Position numbers and translations under genes: made by a program
Notes under the pieces: model-generated
The model's database searches: none
Told to the model about the DNA's origin: nothing
Seen by the model: only the letters and a program-made list of their open reading frames with translations
From: Streptomyces sp. CC208A
GTDB taxonomy: Bacteria > Actinomycetota > Actinomycetes > Streptomycetales > Streptomycetaceae
Reading direction: 5' to 3'
DNA: 64,000 nt
Assembly (NCBI RefSeq): GCF_030010625.1
Contig: NZ_JASCXN010000017.1
Coordinates: 80,973 to 144,972 of the forward strand
In this document: positions 35,346 through 43,602 of the stretch, piece after piece
How positions within the stretch are numbered: position 1 is the stretch's first letter
Layout: each line of letters begins with the position of its first letter

Positions 35346-36407
35346 ATGCGTGTACTCGTCACAGGTGGAGCCGGGTTCATCGGCTCCCACATCGTCAGCG
35401 CCCTTTCGGCGGCCGGGCACGAGGCGGTCGTTCTCGACGCGTTGTCGGCCGATGCCCATCCCGTGGCTCCCGTGCTGCCGGAGGGGGAGTTCCTGCGTGC
35501 GGACGTGCGCGACGCCGTGGCCGTGCGGGCGGTGCTGCGGGGGGTCGACGCGGTGTGTCATCAGGCTGCCATGGTGGGGCTCGGGAAGGGCTTCGGTGAC
35601 GCGCCGGAGTACGTGAGCCGCAATGATCTCGGTACGGCCGTGCTGCTCTCGGCGATGGCGGACGCCGGGGTGCGGCGGCTCGTCCTTGCCGGGTCGATGG
35701 TCGTGTACGGGGAGGGGCGGTACGAGTGCGCCGTCCACGGGGTCGTACGGCCGGGGCCCCGCCGGCCAGAGGATCTTGTCGAGGGGCGTTTCGAGCCTCG
35801 GTGTCCTGGCTGCGGGGCGGGGCTCGTGCCCGGGCTCGTCGGTGAGGACGCGCCGCTCGATCCTCGTAACGTGTACGCCACGACGAAGCTGGCGCAGGAG
35901 CATCTGGCGGCGGCCTGGGCGCGGGCGGTGGGCGGGGCGGCGGTCTCGTTGCGGTACCACAACGTGTACGGGGCCGGGATGCCGCGTGACACGCCGTACG
36001 CGGGGGTGGCCTCGCTCTTCCGTTCGGCGCTCGCCCGGGGGGAGGCGCCGCGCGTCTTCGAGGACGGGGGGCAGCGCCGGGACTTCGTGCACGTGCGGGA
36101 CGTGGCGGGGGCGAACGCGCTCGTCCTGGAGGCCGTCTCCGGGCTGCCGGGCGGCGCGCTCACGGCGTACAACACCGGCAGCGGGGAGCCGCACACCGTC
36201 GGGGAGATGGCCGCCGCCCTCGCCCGGGCGTACGGCGGTCCCGAGCCGGTGGTCACCGGTGAGTTCCGGCTCGGGGACGTCCGGCACGTCACCGCCGACT
36301 CGTCGCGGCTGCGGCGCGAGCTCGGGTGGCGGCCGGCGGTCGGCTTCGCCGAGGGCATGGCCGAGTTCGCCCGCTCGGAGCAGCGGTCCTCGGCGGCCGT
36401 GGGCTGA
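35346..36407 (+). CDS. NAD-dependent sugar-nucleotide epimerase/dehydratase
   Basis: This 353-aa extended short-chain dehydrogenase has TGGAGFIGSHIV (GxxGxxG, residues 6-17), the active-site SMVVYGEG and NVYATTKLAQE (Y-x-x-x-K, about residue 182). An unusual insertion with two Cys pairs (CAVHG...CPGCG) sits between them. GalE/dTDP-sugar enzymes share this architecture. The insertion with CPGCG suggests a structural metal site. The product is unknown. It leads a cluster of glycosyltransferases and a two-component system, so it may supply the sugar donor. Confidence 0.9.
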   Translation: MRVLVTGGAGFIGSHIVSALSAAGHEAVVLDALSADAHPVAPVLPEGEFLRADVRDAVAVRAVLRGVDAVCHQAAMVGLGKGFGDAPEYVSRNDLGTAVLLSAMADAGVRRLVLAGSMVVYGEGRYECAVHGVVRPGPRRPEDLVEGRFEPRCPGCGAGLVPGLVGEDAPLDPRNVYATTKLAQEHLAAAWARAVGGAAVSLRYHNVYGAGMPRDTPYAGVASLFRSALARGEAPRVFEDGGQRRDFVHVRDVAGANALVLEAVSGLPGGALTAYNTGSGEPHTVGEMAAALARAYGGPEPVVTGEFRLGDVRHVTADSSRLRRELGWRPAVGFAEGMAEFARSEQRSSAAVG

Positions 36408-36446
36408 ACCCGCTCGGAGCAGCGCGGCTCGGCGGCCGTGGGCTGA
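36372..36446. repeat. Tandem duplication of the epimerase 3' end
   Basis: Two 36-bp copies (36372-36407 and 36411-36446) with a 3-bp joint carry the last 11 codons and the TGA of the epimerase. The second copy, with a few changes, lies outside the gene. It looks like a recent slippage event. Confidence 0.75.
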
Positions 36447-36453
36447 GGCCCGC

Positions 36454-37566
36454 TCAGGTCGCCGCGGCGGGCAGTGTCACCTCGAAGCGGCAGCCGCCGG
36501 GGACGTTGTGCACCTCGGCGCGGCCCGCGTGGGCCTCGACGATGCCGCGGACGATGGCGAGTCCGAGGCCGGCTCCGGCCGGCGGGGTGCGGGCCTCGGT
36601 GCCGCGCCAGCCGGTGTCGAAGACGCGGGAGAGGTCCTCGTCGGGGATGCCCCCGCAGCCGTCGGTGACGGACAGGACCACGCTGTCCGCGCGGTGTTCG
36701 GCCGCGACGGCGACGGTGCCGTCGGCGGGCGTGTGGCGGATGGCGTTGACGAGGAGGTTGGCGAGGACCCGGGTCATCTCCTTGCCGTCCACCTCGACGG
36801 GCACGGCGGCGACCTCCTCGCCCACCAGGCGCACGCCGTTCTCGCGGGCGAGCGGGGCGGCTCCGCTCAGGGCGTCGTCCACCAGGTCGTACACCGACAT
36901 GCGGATCGGGCTGAGGGTCAGGGCGCCGGCGTGGAGGCGGGAGAGTTCGAAGAGGTCGGTGACCATGGTGGTCAGGCGGTCGACCTCGACGCGGATCTGA
37001 CGGTGGTAGCGGGCGGGATCGGCCGCCAGGCCGTCCTCCAGCGCCTCCGCCATCGCCCGCAGTCCGGCGAGGGGGGTGCGCAGGTCGTGGGAGATCCAGG
37101 CGACGAGTTCCCGGCGGGAGGTCTCCAGTGAGCGCTCCCGGCGGCGGGAGGCGTCGAGTTTCGCGCTCGTGGCCGCCAGTTCCCGGGTGAGGGCGGCGAG
37201 TTCGGCGGTGGCGGTGCCGGCCGGGGCGGAGAAACTTCCGCCGTCGCCGAAGTCCCGCGCGGCGCGGGCGAGGGCGCGGCTGCGGGCCACCACCCACCGG
37301 CCGAGGACGAGGGCGGTGCCGAGCGAGACGAGCGCCGCCATGGCCACGACGACGGTCACCACCCACAGGTCGTGCGCGGACAGGAACATCGCCTGGGCGA
37401 CGGCGAGCGTCCCGGCGAGCATCGCCGTCACGGTCACGGCGGCGACGACGGTCAGCGAGACGGCGACGGAACGGCGGCGGACGAGACGGAGCACGACCGC
37501 GCCCGCCAGTCCGGCGCACACGGCTCCGCCGAGGGCGAAGGCGGCGATGAGCAGGAGGTCCTTCAT
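36454..37566 (-). CDS. Sensor histidine kinase
   Basis: This 370-aa kinase has two or three N-terminal membrane helices (LLLIAAFALGGAVCAGLAGAVVLRLV and a second pair to about residue 90). The H-box is WISHDLRTPLAGLRAMAEAL with the phospho-acceptor His near residue 160. The N-box is LANLLVNAIRHTP and the G-boxes are DGCGGIPDED and GAGLGLAIV. There is almost no extracytoplasmic domain, so it senses within the membrane. Its ATG overlaps the response regulator's TGA by 4 nt. It lies in the middle of the glycosylation cluster, whose promoters share a sequence element. Confidence 0.95.
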   Translation of the reverse strand: MKDLLLIAAFALGGAVCAGLAGAVVLRLVRRRSVAVSLTVVAAVTVTAMLAGTLAVAQAMFLSAHDLWVVTVVVAMAALVSLGTALVLGRWVVARSRALARAARDFGDGGSFSAPAGTATAELAALTRELAATSAKLDASRRRERSLETSRRELVAWISHDLRTPLAGLRAMAEALEDGLAADPARYHRQIRVEVDRLTTMVTDLFELSRLHAGALTLSPIRMSVYDLVDDALSGAAPLARENGVRLVGEEVAAVPVEVDGKEMTRVLANLLVNAIRHTPADGTVAVAAEHRADSVVLSVTDGCGGIPDEDLSRVFDTGWRGTEARTPPAGAGLGLAIVRGIVEAHAGRAEVHNVPGGCRFEVTLPAAAT

Positions 37567-38318
37567 CCCTCGGTCCTCTCCCTCGTCCCGTCCTCTTCCT
37601 CGTCCTGCCGGGGTTCGAAGCGGTAGCCGACGCCCCACACCGTCCGGATGAGACGGGGCCGGGCGGGGTCCTCCTCGATCTTGGCGCGCAGGCGGCGGAC
37701 GTGGACCGTGACGGTGGACAGGTCCCCGAAGTCCCATCCCCACACCGACCGCATCAGCTCCTCCCGGGTGTGCGCGGCGCCGGGATGTTCCAGGAAGTAC
37801 GACAGGAGGTCGAACTCCCTCAGGGTGAGCGCGAGTTCGCCGCCCGCGCGGGTGGCCCGGCGGGTGGCGGGGTCGACCGTCAGGTCCGCCGCGCGCAGCA
37901 CGGTCCGGGGTGCGTCCGGTGCGTCGGCCGCCCGGCTGCGGCGCAGTACGGACTCCACCCGCAGGACCAGTTCGCGGGGGCTGAAGGGCTTGGTGACGTA
38001 GTCGTCCGCGCCCACTTCCAGACCCGTGATCCGGTCCTCCTCCTCGCCGCGCGCGGTCAGCATGATCACCGGTACGGGCCCGGCCTCCCGCAGCCGCCGG
38101 CACACCTCCAGGCCGTCGAGGCCGGGCAGCATGAGGTCGAGGACGACGAGGTCCGGCCGCCGCTCCCCCGCGCGCGTCAAGGCGTCGGGTCCGTCGGCCG
38201 CGTGCTCCACGGCGTGTCCTGACCGCTCCAGGTAGCCCGTGACCACCTCGGCGACGGTCGGGTCGTCGTCCACGACCAGGATGCGCGCTCGGCCCGCCGG
38301 GACGCTGTGCTCACTCAT
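37563..38318 (-). CDS. OmpR/PhoB-type response regulator
   Basis: This 251-aa protein has a receiver domain with VVDDDPTVAEVV, the phospho-acceptor in DLVVLDLMLPGLDG (about residue 58), MLTARGEEEDR and the Lys of VTKPFSPRELVLR. The winged-helix domain ends RTVWGVGYRFEP. It is the first gene of the pair with the kinase and divergent from the glycosyltransferase operon. The intergenic region between them holds a TTTCGTAAGG element (CCTTACGAAA on the minus strand), its probable binding site. Confidence 0.95.
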   Translation of the reverse strand: MSEHSVPAGRARILVVDDDPTVAEVVTGYLERSGHAVEHAADGPDALTRAGERRPDLVVLDLMLPGLDGLEVCRRLREAGPVPVIMLTARGEEEDRITGLEVGADDYVTKPFSPRELVLRVESVLRRSRAADAPDAPRTVLRAADLTVDPATRRATRAGGELALTLREFDLLSYFLEHPGAAHTREELMRSVWGWDFGDLSTVTVHVRRLRAKIEEDPARPRLIRTVWGVGYRFEPRQDEEEDGTRERTEG

Positions 38319-38381
38319 GCCGCACAGCGTCGCATCCGCGGACCCGGGCGGTCACGGCCACCCGGGCGGAGTCCGGCGGGA

Positions 38382-38437
38382 CGTCCGCGTTTCGTAAGGA
38401 GTGCGGAGCCCCCGGAGGGCCCCTCGGTTCCTACGGT
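38382..38437 (+). promoter_or_regulatory. Divergent promoter with TTTCGTAAGG element
   Basis: CGTCCGCGTTTCGTAAGG (from 38382) with flanking TCCGC/GCGGA arms reads on the minus strand as CCTTACGAAAC within TCCG...CGGA. It is almost the element at 42099-42124. TACGGT (38432-38437) lies exactly 7 nt before GTG 38445, the leaderless spacing also seen at 35333 and 46015. Confidence 0.6.
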
Positions 38438-38444
38438 GGGAGCT

Positions 38445-39131
38445 GTGACCCCCATGACCGTAGATGTCGTCCTTCCCTGTCTCGACGAAGCGGAGGCCCT
38501 GCCCTGGGTCCTGGCCCGCGTCCCGGCCGGGTGGCGGGCGATCGTCGTCGACAACGGCTCGTCCGACGGGTCGGCGGCGATCGCCGCCGGGCTCGGCGCG
38601 CGGGTGGTGGAGGAGCCGAGGCGCGGCTTCGGCGCCGCCTGCCATGCCGGGCTGCTCGCCTCGGACGCCGAGTTCGTCTGCTTCTGCGACTGCGACGCCT
38701 CCCTCGACCCCGGCCTGCTGCCCGGCCTCGTCGGCTCCGTCGCCGACGGCTCCGCCGATCTCGTCCTCGGACGCCGCCGCCCCACCGGGCGGGGCGCGTG
38801 GCCCGCCCACGCCAGGGCGGGCAACCTCGCCCTGGCGTGGCTGCTGCGCCGCCGCACGGGCCTGCGCCTGCACGACCTCGGGCCGATGCGGGCCGCCCGC
38901 CGTGAGGCGCTGCTCGCGCTCGGCCTCTCCGACCGGCGCAGCGGCTACCCGCTCCAGATGGTCGTCCGGGCGGCCGACGCCGGCTGGCGCGTGGACGAGG
39001 TCGACGTCCCGTATCTGCCCCGTGCGGGCCGGTCGAAGGTCACCGGCACCTGGCGGGGCACCTGGCAGGCGGTCCACGACATGCGCAAGGTGCTCGACGA
39101 ACCGGTGCCGGCGGGCGGGGGCCGCCCGTGA
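38445..39131 (+). CDS. Family 2 glycosyltransferase
   Basis: This 228-aa GT-A fold enzyme starts VDVVLPCLDEAEALPWVLARVPAGWRAIVVDNGSSDGSAAIA. It has the DXD-like FCDCDASLDP metal/nucleotide site (about residues 83-92), LGRRRPTGRGAWP and SGYPLQMVVRAADAGWRVDEVDVPYLPR acceptor-side motifs. GTG at 38445 fits a leaderless transcript; ATG at 38454 is the alternative. It shares its 3' end with the next gene (GTGA overlap). This type pairs with TIGR04282-like transferases in many genomes. Small glycan or lipid acceptors are likely. Confidence 0.88.
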   Translation: MTPMTVDVVLPCLDEAEALPWVLARVPAGWRAIVVDNGSSDGSAAIAAGLGARVVEEPRRGFGAACHAGLLASDAEFVCFCDCDASLDPGLLPGLVGSVADGSADLVLGRRRPTGRGAWPAHARAGNLALAWLLRRRTGLRLHDLGPMRAARREALLALGLSDRRSGYPLQMVVRAADAGWRVDEVDVPYLPRAGRSKVTGTWRGTWQAVHDMRKVLDEPVPAGGGRP

Positions 39132-39760
39132 CCACCCTCCTCGTCATCGCCAAGGAGCCCCGGCCCGGCCGGGTGAAGACCCGTCTGACGCCCCCGTTCA
39201 CCCCGGAGGAGGCGGCCGGCCTCGCCGAGGCGGCCCTCGCCGACACGCTGGCCGCCGCGGCGCTCGTTCCGGCCGGCCGGCACGTTCTCGTCCTCGACGG
39301 GCGGCCGGGCCCGTGGCTGCCGCCGGGCTTCGAGGTCGTCCCCCAGACGGGCGGCGGGCTCGACGCACGCCTGGCCGCCGCGTTCGCGGCCTGCTCCGGG
39401 CCCGCGCTGCTCATCGGCATGGACACCCCCCAGGTCGCCCCGGAGCTGCTGGCCCCCGCCCTGTGCTGGGAGCGGTACGACGCCTGGTTCGGCACCGCCG
39501 CCGACGGCGGCTTCTGGGCCCTGGGCCTCGCACGGCCCGCTCCCTCCCTCCTGCTCGGCGTCCCGATGTCCACGCCCCGCACGGGCGCCGTGCAGCACGA
39601 GCGGCTGCTGGCCGCCGGGCTGCGGGTCGGGGACCTGCCGGTCCTCCGGGACGTGGACACCGCGGAGGACGCCCGGCGGGTGGCGGCCGAGGCGCCGGGC
39701 ACCCGGTTCGCCGCCCGTCACGCCGAACTGACCGCCGCGGCGACGGGAGCGGGACGGTGA
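39128..39760 (+). CDS. DUF2064/TIGR04282-like transferase
   Basis: This 210-aa GT-A-like protein starts TTLLVIAKEPRPGRVKTRLTPPFTPEEAAGLAEAALADT, the family's nucleotide-binding opening. It continues with LLIGMDTPQVAPELLAPAL and WFGTAADGGFWALGLARP, the A-D-G-G-x-W-x-L-G signature, and ends RDVDTAEDARRV. GTG overlaps the preceding stop (GTGA) and its own end overlaps the next start in the same way, so the three genes are tightly coupled. The family (rSAM/selenodomain-associated transferase 1) lacks a firmly known reaction. Confidence 0.88.
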   Translation: MTTLLVIAKEPRPGRVKTRLTPPFTPEEAAGLAEAALADTLAAAALVPAGRHVLVLDGRPGPWLPPGFEVVPQTGGGLDARLAAAFAACSGPALLIGMDTPQVAPELLAPALCWERYDAWFGTAADGGFWALGLARPAPSLLLGVPMSTPRTGAVQHERLLAAGLRVGDLPVLRDVDTAEDARRVAAEAPGTRFAARHAELTAAATGAGR

Positions 39761-40494
39761 CCACCACGGCGGCGACCACGGCAGCAGGGACCACGACGGC
39801 AGGGACCGTTCCAACGGCTGCCACGACCACCGTGACCACGGCCGCGTGGCAGGCCGACCCGTACACCTGCGCCCTGCGCACCGGCAAGGGCCCGCTCTTC
39901 CTGCGCCGGCACGACGGCTGGCTGCTGCCCCTGGAGGTCGAGCGCTGGTGCGAGGGGCCGGACCGTGCCGACCGCTCCGTGCTCGACCGCTGCCGCGGCA
40001 CGGTCCTCGACATCGGCTGCGGGCCGGGGCGGCTGGTCGCCGCGCTCGCCGCCGAGGGGCGGCGCGCGCTCGGCATCGACGTCAGTCCCGAGGCGGTGGC
40101 GCGCACCGAGGGGCTCGGCGCGGCGGCCCTGTGCCGTTCGGTCTTCGACCCGCTGCCCGCCGAGGGGCGCTGGGACACGGCGCTCCTCATCGACGGCAAC
40201 GCGGGCATCGGCGGCGACCCGGCCGCGCTGCTGGACCGGATACGGCAGGTCGTGGCGCCCTCCGGCCAGGTCATCGCGGAGTGCGCGCCCGTGGACGTCG
40301 ACGAGCGCTGCGAGGTGCGCGTCGACGACGGCAGGGGCGGAAGCGGGGCGCCGTTCCCGTGGGCCCGGGTGGGTGCCCGGGCCCTGGCCGCCCACGCGCG
40401 CGGCGCGGGCTGGGCCGTCGCCGACCGGTGGACCGTGGACGGGCGCCCCTTCCTGTCCCTCGTCCCTCAGCCGTCGTCCGCGGCACGCTCCTGA
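39757..40494 (+). CDS. SAM-dependent methyltransferase with Thr/Ala-rich N-terminus
   Basis: The 245-aa product has a class I methyltransferase fold: VLDIGCGPGRLVAALAAEGRRALGIDVSPEAVARTEGLG (about residues 84-121), then LLIDGNAGIGGDPAALLDRIRQVV. GTG 39757 overlaps the stop of the upstream gene. Residues 2-30 are almost only Thr, Ala, Gly and Val, encoded by imperfect ACC/GCG/ACG repeats; this is probably a slippage-prone tail. The 3' end overlaps the convergent membrane-protein gene by 28 bp. The acceptor is unknown, perhaps the glycan or lipid made by the two transferases. Confidence 0.85.
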   Translation: MTTTAATTAAGTTTAGTVPTAATTTVTTAAWQADPYTCALRTGKGPLFLRRHDGWLLPLEVERWCEGPDRADRSVLDRCRGTVLDIGCGPGRLVAALAAEGRRALGIDVSPEAVARTEGLGAAALCRSVFDPLPAEGRWDTALLIDGNAGIGGDPAALLDRIRQVVAPSGQVIAECAPVDVDERCEVRVDDGRGGSGAPFPWARVGARALAAHARGAGWAVADRWTVDGRPFLSLVPQPSSAARS

Positions 40495-40886
40495 CGGTCC
40501 CGCCACCACCGTACGGAGACCAGGGCGGCCGTCACCACGGCCACGGCCGCCAGCACGATCGCGAGGTTCCGCCCGTACGGCAGGGGCAGCGCCGACGGGT
40601 GGGGCGGCTCCCCCGGCCGTACGAGGAGGGGCAGCGTCACCAGGATCACGCTGCCCGCCACGAGGAGCGCCCCGCGCAGCACGCCCCGCAGGCGCCGGCC
40701 GACCAGGAGCAGCCCCACGGCGAACACCAGCGGGGCGAGGATCCCGTCGTGCAGGACGAGCGCGCCGGCCAGCCACAGCAGCACGCCCAGCGGTTCCGGC
40801 TCGGTCGCCACCAGCCATGCGCCGAGGCCGATCAGGGCGAGGCCGAGCCCGCCGAGCACAAGGCGCGGAACACTGGTCCCTCTCAC
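40467..40886 (-). CDS. Small membrane protein partner of the Mo oxidoreductase
   Basis: From GTG 40886, which overlaps the preceding TGA (GTGA), the 139-aa protein has four hydrophobic helices: LVLGGLGLALIGLGAWLVA, GVLLWLAGALVLHDGILAPLVFAVGLLLV, ALLVAGSVILVTLPLLV and LAIVLAAVAVVTAALVSV. It has a short charged tail. A longer start at 40910 is possible but lies inside the upstream gene. Function is unknown; translational coupling to the molybdopterin oxidoreductase suggests a shared membrane role. Confidence 0.7.
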   Translation of the reverse strand: MRGTSVPRLVLGGLGLALIGLGAWLVATEPEPLGVLLWLAGALVLHDGILAPLVFAVGLLLVGRRLRGVLRGALLVAGSVILVTLPLLVRPGEPPHPSALPLPYGRNLAIVLAAVAVVTAALVSVRWWRDRQERAADDG

Positions 40887-42070
40887 AGCACCTCCAGCCG
40901 GTGCACCCACTTGGTCTGCAGGACTCCCGGCCGGTTGGGGGCGATGACCCGGGCCGGGGAGCCGTGGTCGAGCGTGAGCGGGGCCCCGTTGAGGGCCAGG
41001 GCGAGGAGGGTGAGCGGGTCCTCCGCGTACTCCGCGCCCATGTTCATCACCCGATAGGCGCCGCTCACCTCCAGGGACGTCACCCGCAGGGCGTCGCGGC
41101 CCGGCCGGCCGCCGGCCCGCTCGACCAGGTCCCGGATCCGTACCCCGGTCCAGTCGGCGTCCACGGTCCAGCCCTCGACGCAGGCGATCGGCAGCCGGAC
41201 CGCGGTCTGCGGCATCCCCCGCAGCGCGTCGAGCGTGAGGACGTACGGGCGGGGGCCCGCGACCTCAAGCCGCCAGTCCCGCAGCGCCGTTGCCGTCACT
41301 CCGGCCGCGGCGGCGGTCCGGTTCACCGGCAGCCCCTGCGGCCCGTGGTCGGGGTGGCGGGGTGCGAGCAGGTCGAACGCCTTCAGGGGGGTGAAGGACT
41401 GGCCGACCGTCGTCAGCGTCACCACGCCGACGGCCGCGCCCGTGCCGAGGAGCAGCGAGCGGCGGTCGACGGCGTCCTCGGCCGGAAGCGCGCGCGTGCC
41501 GGCCGAACGCCGGCTCCAATGGTCCCTGATCTCGGGGGCCTTGACCGCGATGTGCAGCAGGAGCGAACCGGTCACCACCCAGGCCACGGCGAAGTGGGTC
41601 TGCACGAAGCCGAACGGCCACGGGTACCACTCGACGATGTTGAGCAGCCCCGTCAGCACCTCGAAGACGGCCGAGGCGACGAGCAGCGCGACCGACAGCC
41701 GTTCCAGGGCGTGCCGCACGGACCGCACCGGCGGCCACACGAACAGCCGTGGGTAGACCGCCCACAGTTTGACCAGGAGCAGCACGATCGCGGCCAGTCC
41801 CGTGGAGACGTGCAGGCCCTGGTTGAGCGCGTAGCCCCACACGGGCCGGGTGGGCAGCCGGTCGGCGAGCCAGCCCGGTGGCTGCTGGAGGTAGTGGCTG
41901 ACCAGGCCGGTCACGAAGCAGACGGCGAACGCGGCGCCGAGCCACCGGCCGACGGCGGTCGCCGTTCTCGCGTCGTGCAGTCGGCCGTGGAAGGCGGGCG
42001 GCCGGAGTCGGGGCAGGGTGCGCGGGGCGGGCCCTGCCCGCTTGGGCGTACGGGAGGTCATGCCGTCCAT
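40883..42070 (-). CDS. Membrane-anchored molybdopterin-dependent oxidoreductase (sulfite-oxidase fold)
   Basis: This 395-aa fusion has an N-terminal di-haem-b-like membrane part: four or five helices with His59, His87, His160 and His173 in helices. The C-terminal sulfite-oxidase/YedY-type molybdenum domain (about residues 240-395) contains LPIACVEGWTVDADWTGVRIRDL, in which Cys297 should bind molybdenum. It also contains YEDPLTLLALALNG-like and HGSPARVIAPNRPGVLQTKWVHRLE motifs. So electrons may pass between the quinone pool and an external substrate, as in MsrPQ but in one chain. It is divergent from the GT87 enzyme. Substrate unknown. Confidence 0.88.
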   Translation of the reverse strand: MDGMTSRTPKRAGPAPRTLPRLRPPAFHGRLHDARTATAVGRWLGAAFAVCFVTGLVSHYLQQPPGWLADRLPTRPVWGYALNQGLHVSTGLAAIVLLLVKLWAVYPRLFVWPPVRSVRHALERLSVALLVASAVFEVLTGLLNIVEWYPWPFGFVQTHFAVAWVVTGSLLLHIAVKAPEIRDHWSRRSAGTRALPAEDAVDRRSLLLGTGAAVGVVTLTTVGQSFTPLKAFDLLAPRHPDHGPQGLPVNRTAAAAGVTATALRDWRLEVAGPRPYVLTLDALRGMPQTAVRLPIACVEGWTVDADWTGVRIRDLVERAGGRPGRDALRVTSLEVSGAYRVMNMGAEYAEDPLTLLALALNGAPLTLDHGSPARVIAPNRPGVLQTKWVHRLEVL

Positions 42071-42098
42071 GACACCGCTGCGGACGGCCGTGTGGGCG

Positions 42099-42124
42099 GT
42101 CCGACACCTTACGAAAGTCGGACG
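42099..42124. promoter_or_regulatory. GTCCGAC-N11-GTCGGAC operator with CCTTACGAAA core
   Basis: A perfect 7-bp inverted repeat flanks ACCTTACGAAA between the divergent starts at 42070 and 42175. The same core with TCCG/CGGA flanks lies in the response regulator/glycosyltransferase intergenic region. It is a candidate site for that response regulator. Confidence 0.6.
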
Positions 42125-42174
42125 CTCCGCCGGGTCGCTTCCTCGTCCGGCGTGCGCGCTGCCAGTCTGCGCCC

Positions 42175-43602
42175 ATGACCCGCGACCGCCGTCTCCCGTT
42201 CCCCGTCCTCGTCACCGCGCTTCTGCTGTCGTTCCTGACGGCGTCGTTGGTGCTCCTGCTCCGTTCGGGCGCGCACGGGACCGGCTTTCTGGGTGGGTAC
42301 GCGGGCGCGTGGGCGGTGTTCGCGGCGGCCGCGCTCGTCCTGCGCCGGGTCCCGCGCCGGCACGTCGTCCCGCTCGTGCTCGCGGGGGCGGTCGCGGTGA
42401 CGGCGGCCGGCCTGGTGGCGGCCCCTCGGACGAGCACCGACTCCTACCGGTACGCGTGGGACGGCCGGGTGCAGGCGGCCGGCGTCTCGCCCTACGACCA
42501 CGCGCCCGCCGACCCGGCGCTCGGCGGCCTCCGCGACGACTGGCTCTTCCCCGGCCCCGAGGAGTGCGGGCGGGACGGGAGCGGTCTCGCGCCGCTCGGC
42601 GACGGCCGGTGCACCCGGATCAACCGGCCCGCCGTGCACACGATCTACCCGCCGGTGGCGGAGGGCTGGTTCCTCCTCGTCCACGTCCTGTCGCCGGAGG
42701 ACTCCCGGCACAAGGGGCTCCAGGTGGCCTCGGCGTTGCTGGCCCTGGCCGTCACCGGCCTCCTGCTCGGCGTCCTCCGCCGCCGGGGCGATCCGCGCCG
42801 GGCTGCTCTGTGGGCGTGGTGCCCGGCCGTCCCCGTCGAGGCCGTCGACAACGCCCACGTCGACGTCCTGGCCGTGCTCCTCTCGGTCGGCGCGCTCGCC
42901 CTGGTGGCGCGCCGCCGCCACGTCACGGGCGGGGTGCTGCTGGGCCTGGCGGTCGCCGCCAAGCTGCTGCCCGCCGTGCTCCTGCCCGGCGCGCTGTCCG
43001 GGCTCAGGCGGCCCCGCGCGGTCGCGGCCGTGACGCTGGCGGCCGCGGCGACGGTGGCGCTGGCGTACCTGCCGTACGTCCTCCTCTCCGACGGCTCCGT
43101 CCTCGGCTACCTGAGCGGCTACGCCCAGGAGGAGGGCTACGACGACGCGGGCGCCGGCGGCCGGTACGCCCTGCTCCGCCTCGTCCTGCCCGACGCGTGG
43201 GCGCTGCCCGCGGCGGTCCTGGGCATCGTGGCGGTGTCGGCGGCGGTGTGGTGGCGCGGCGACCCCGGACGGCCGTGGAGCGGCGCCCTGTCGACCATCG
43301 GCACGGCGTTCCTCCTGCTGACGCCCGGCTATTCCTGGTACGCCCTGCTGCTGATCGCCCTGGTCGCCCTGGACGGCCGCTGGGAGTGGCTCGGCGTCGC
43401 CCTGGCGGGCGCGGTCGCGTACCTCGCCGGCCCGGTCACCGGCATCGCGGGGCCGACCGCCGCGTACGGGGCGGCGGGAGCCCTGGTCTGCGCGGTGTGG
43501 TGGGCGCGGCGGCGGAGCACCGGCCGGTCCACGGGACCGCGCGGGGGTCGCGCCGGCCGGGCGGAGGTCGCCGAGGGCAGCCCCGCCCCCTACCTCGCCT
43601 GA
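42175..43602 (+). CDS. GT87/DUF2029-type polyprenol-linked mannosyltransferase
   Basis: This 475-aa protein with about 10-12 membrane helices has an external DSYRYAWDGRVQAAGVSPYDHAPADP loop (about residues 90-115), the D-x-x-R-Y-x-W-D-G signature of GT-C mannosyltransferases. It also has VEAVDNAHVDVLAVLLS, AKLLPAVLLPG and LLTPGYSWYALLL, as in GT87 alpha-mannosyltransferases. These use polyprenyl-phosphate-mannose on the outer membrane face. It is divergent from the Mo oxidoreductase and shares the operator; the end overlaps the flavoprotein gene by 13 bp. CAGTCT 6 nt before ATG suggests a leaderless message. Confidence 0.85.
   Translation: MTRDRRLPFPVLVTALLLSFLTASLVLLLRSGAHGTGFLGGYAGAWAVFAAAALVLRRVPRRHVVPLVLAGAVAVTAAGLVAAPRTSTDSYRYAWDGRVQAAGVSPYDHAPADPALGGLRDDWLFPGPEECGRDGSGLAPLGDGRCTRINRPAVHTIYPPVAEGWFLLVHVLSPEDSRHKGLQVASALLALAVTGLLLGVLRRRGDPRRAALWAWCPAVPVEAVDNAHVDVLAVLLSVGALALVARRRHVTGGVLLGLAVAAKLLPAVLLPGALSGLRRPRAVAAVTLAAAATVALAYLPYVLLSDGSVLGYLSGYAQEEGYDDAGAGGRYALLRLVLPDAWALPAAVLGIVAVSAAVWWRGDPGRPWSGALSTIGTAFLLLTPGYSWYALLLIALVALDGRWEWLGVALAGAVAYLAGPVTGIAGPTAAYGAAGALVCAVWWARRRSTGRSTGPRGGRAGRAEVAEGSPAPYLA

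Noticed and set aside
39757..39850. Thr/Ala-rich repeat as a possible separate antigen or CRISPR-like repeat
   Set aside because: The units are irregular codon repeats in frame with the methyltransferase and overlap the upstream stop. They are simply its low-complexity N-terminus.
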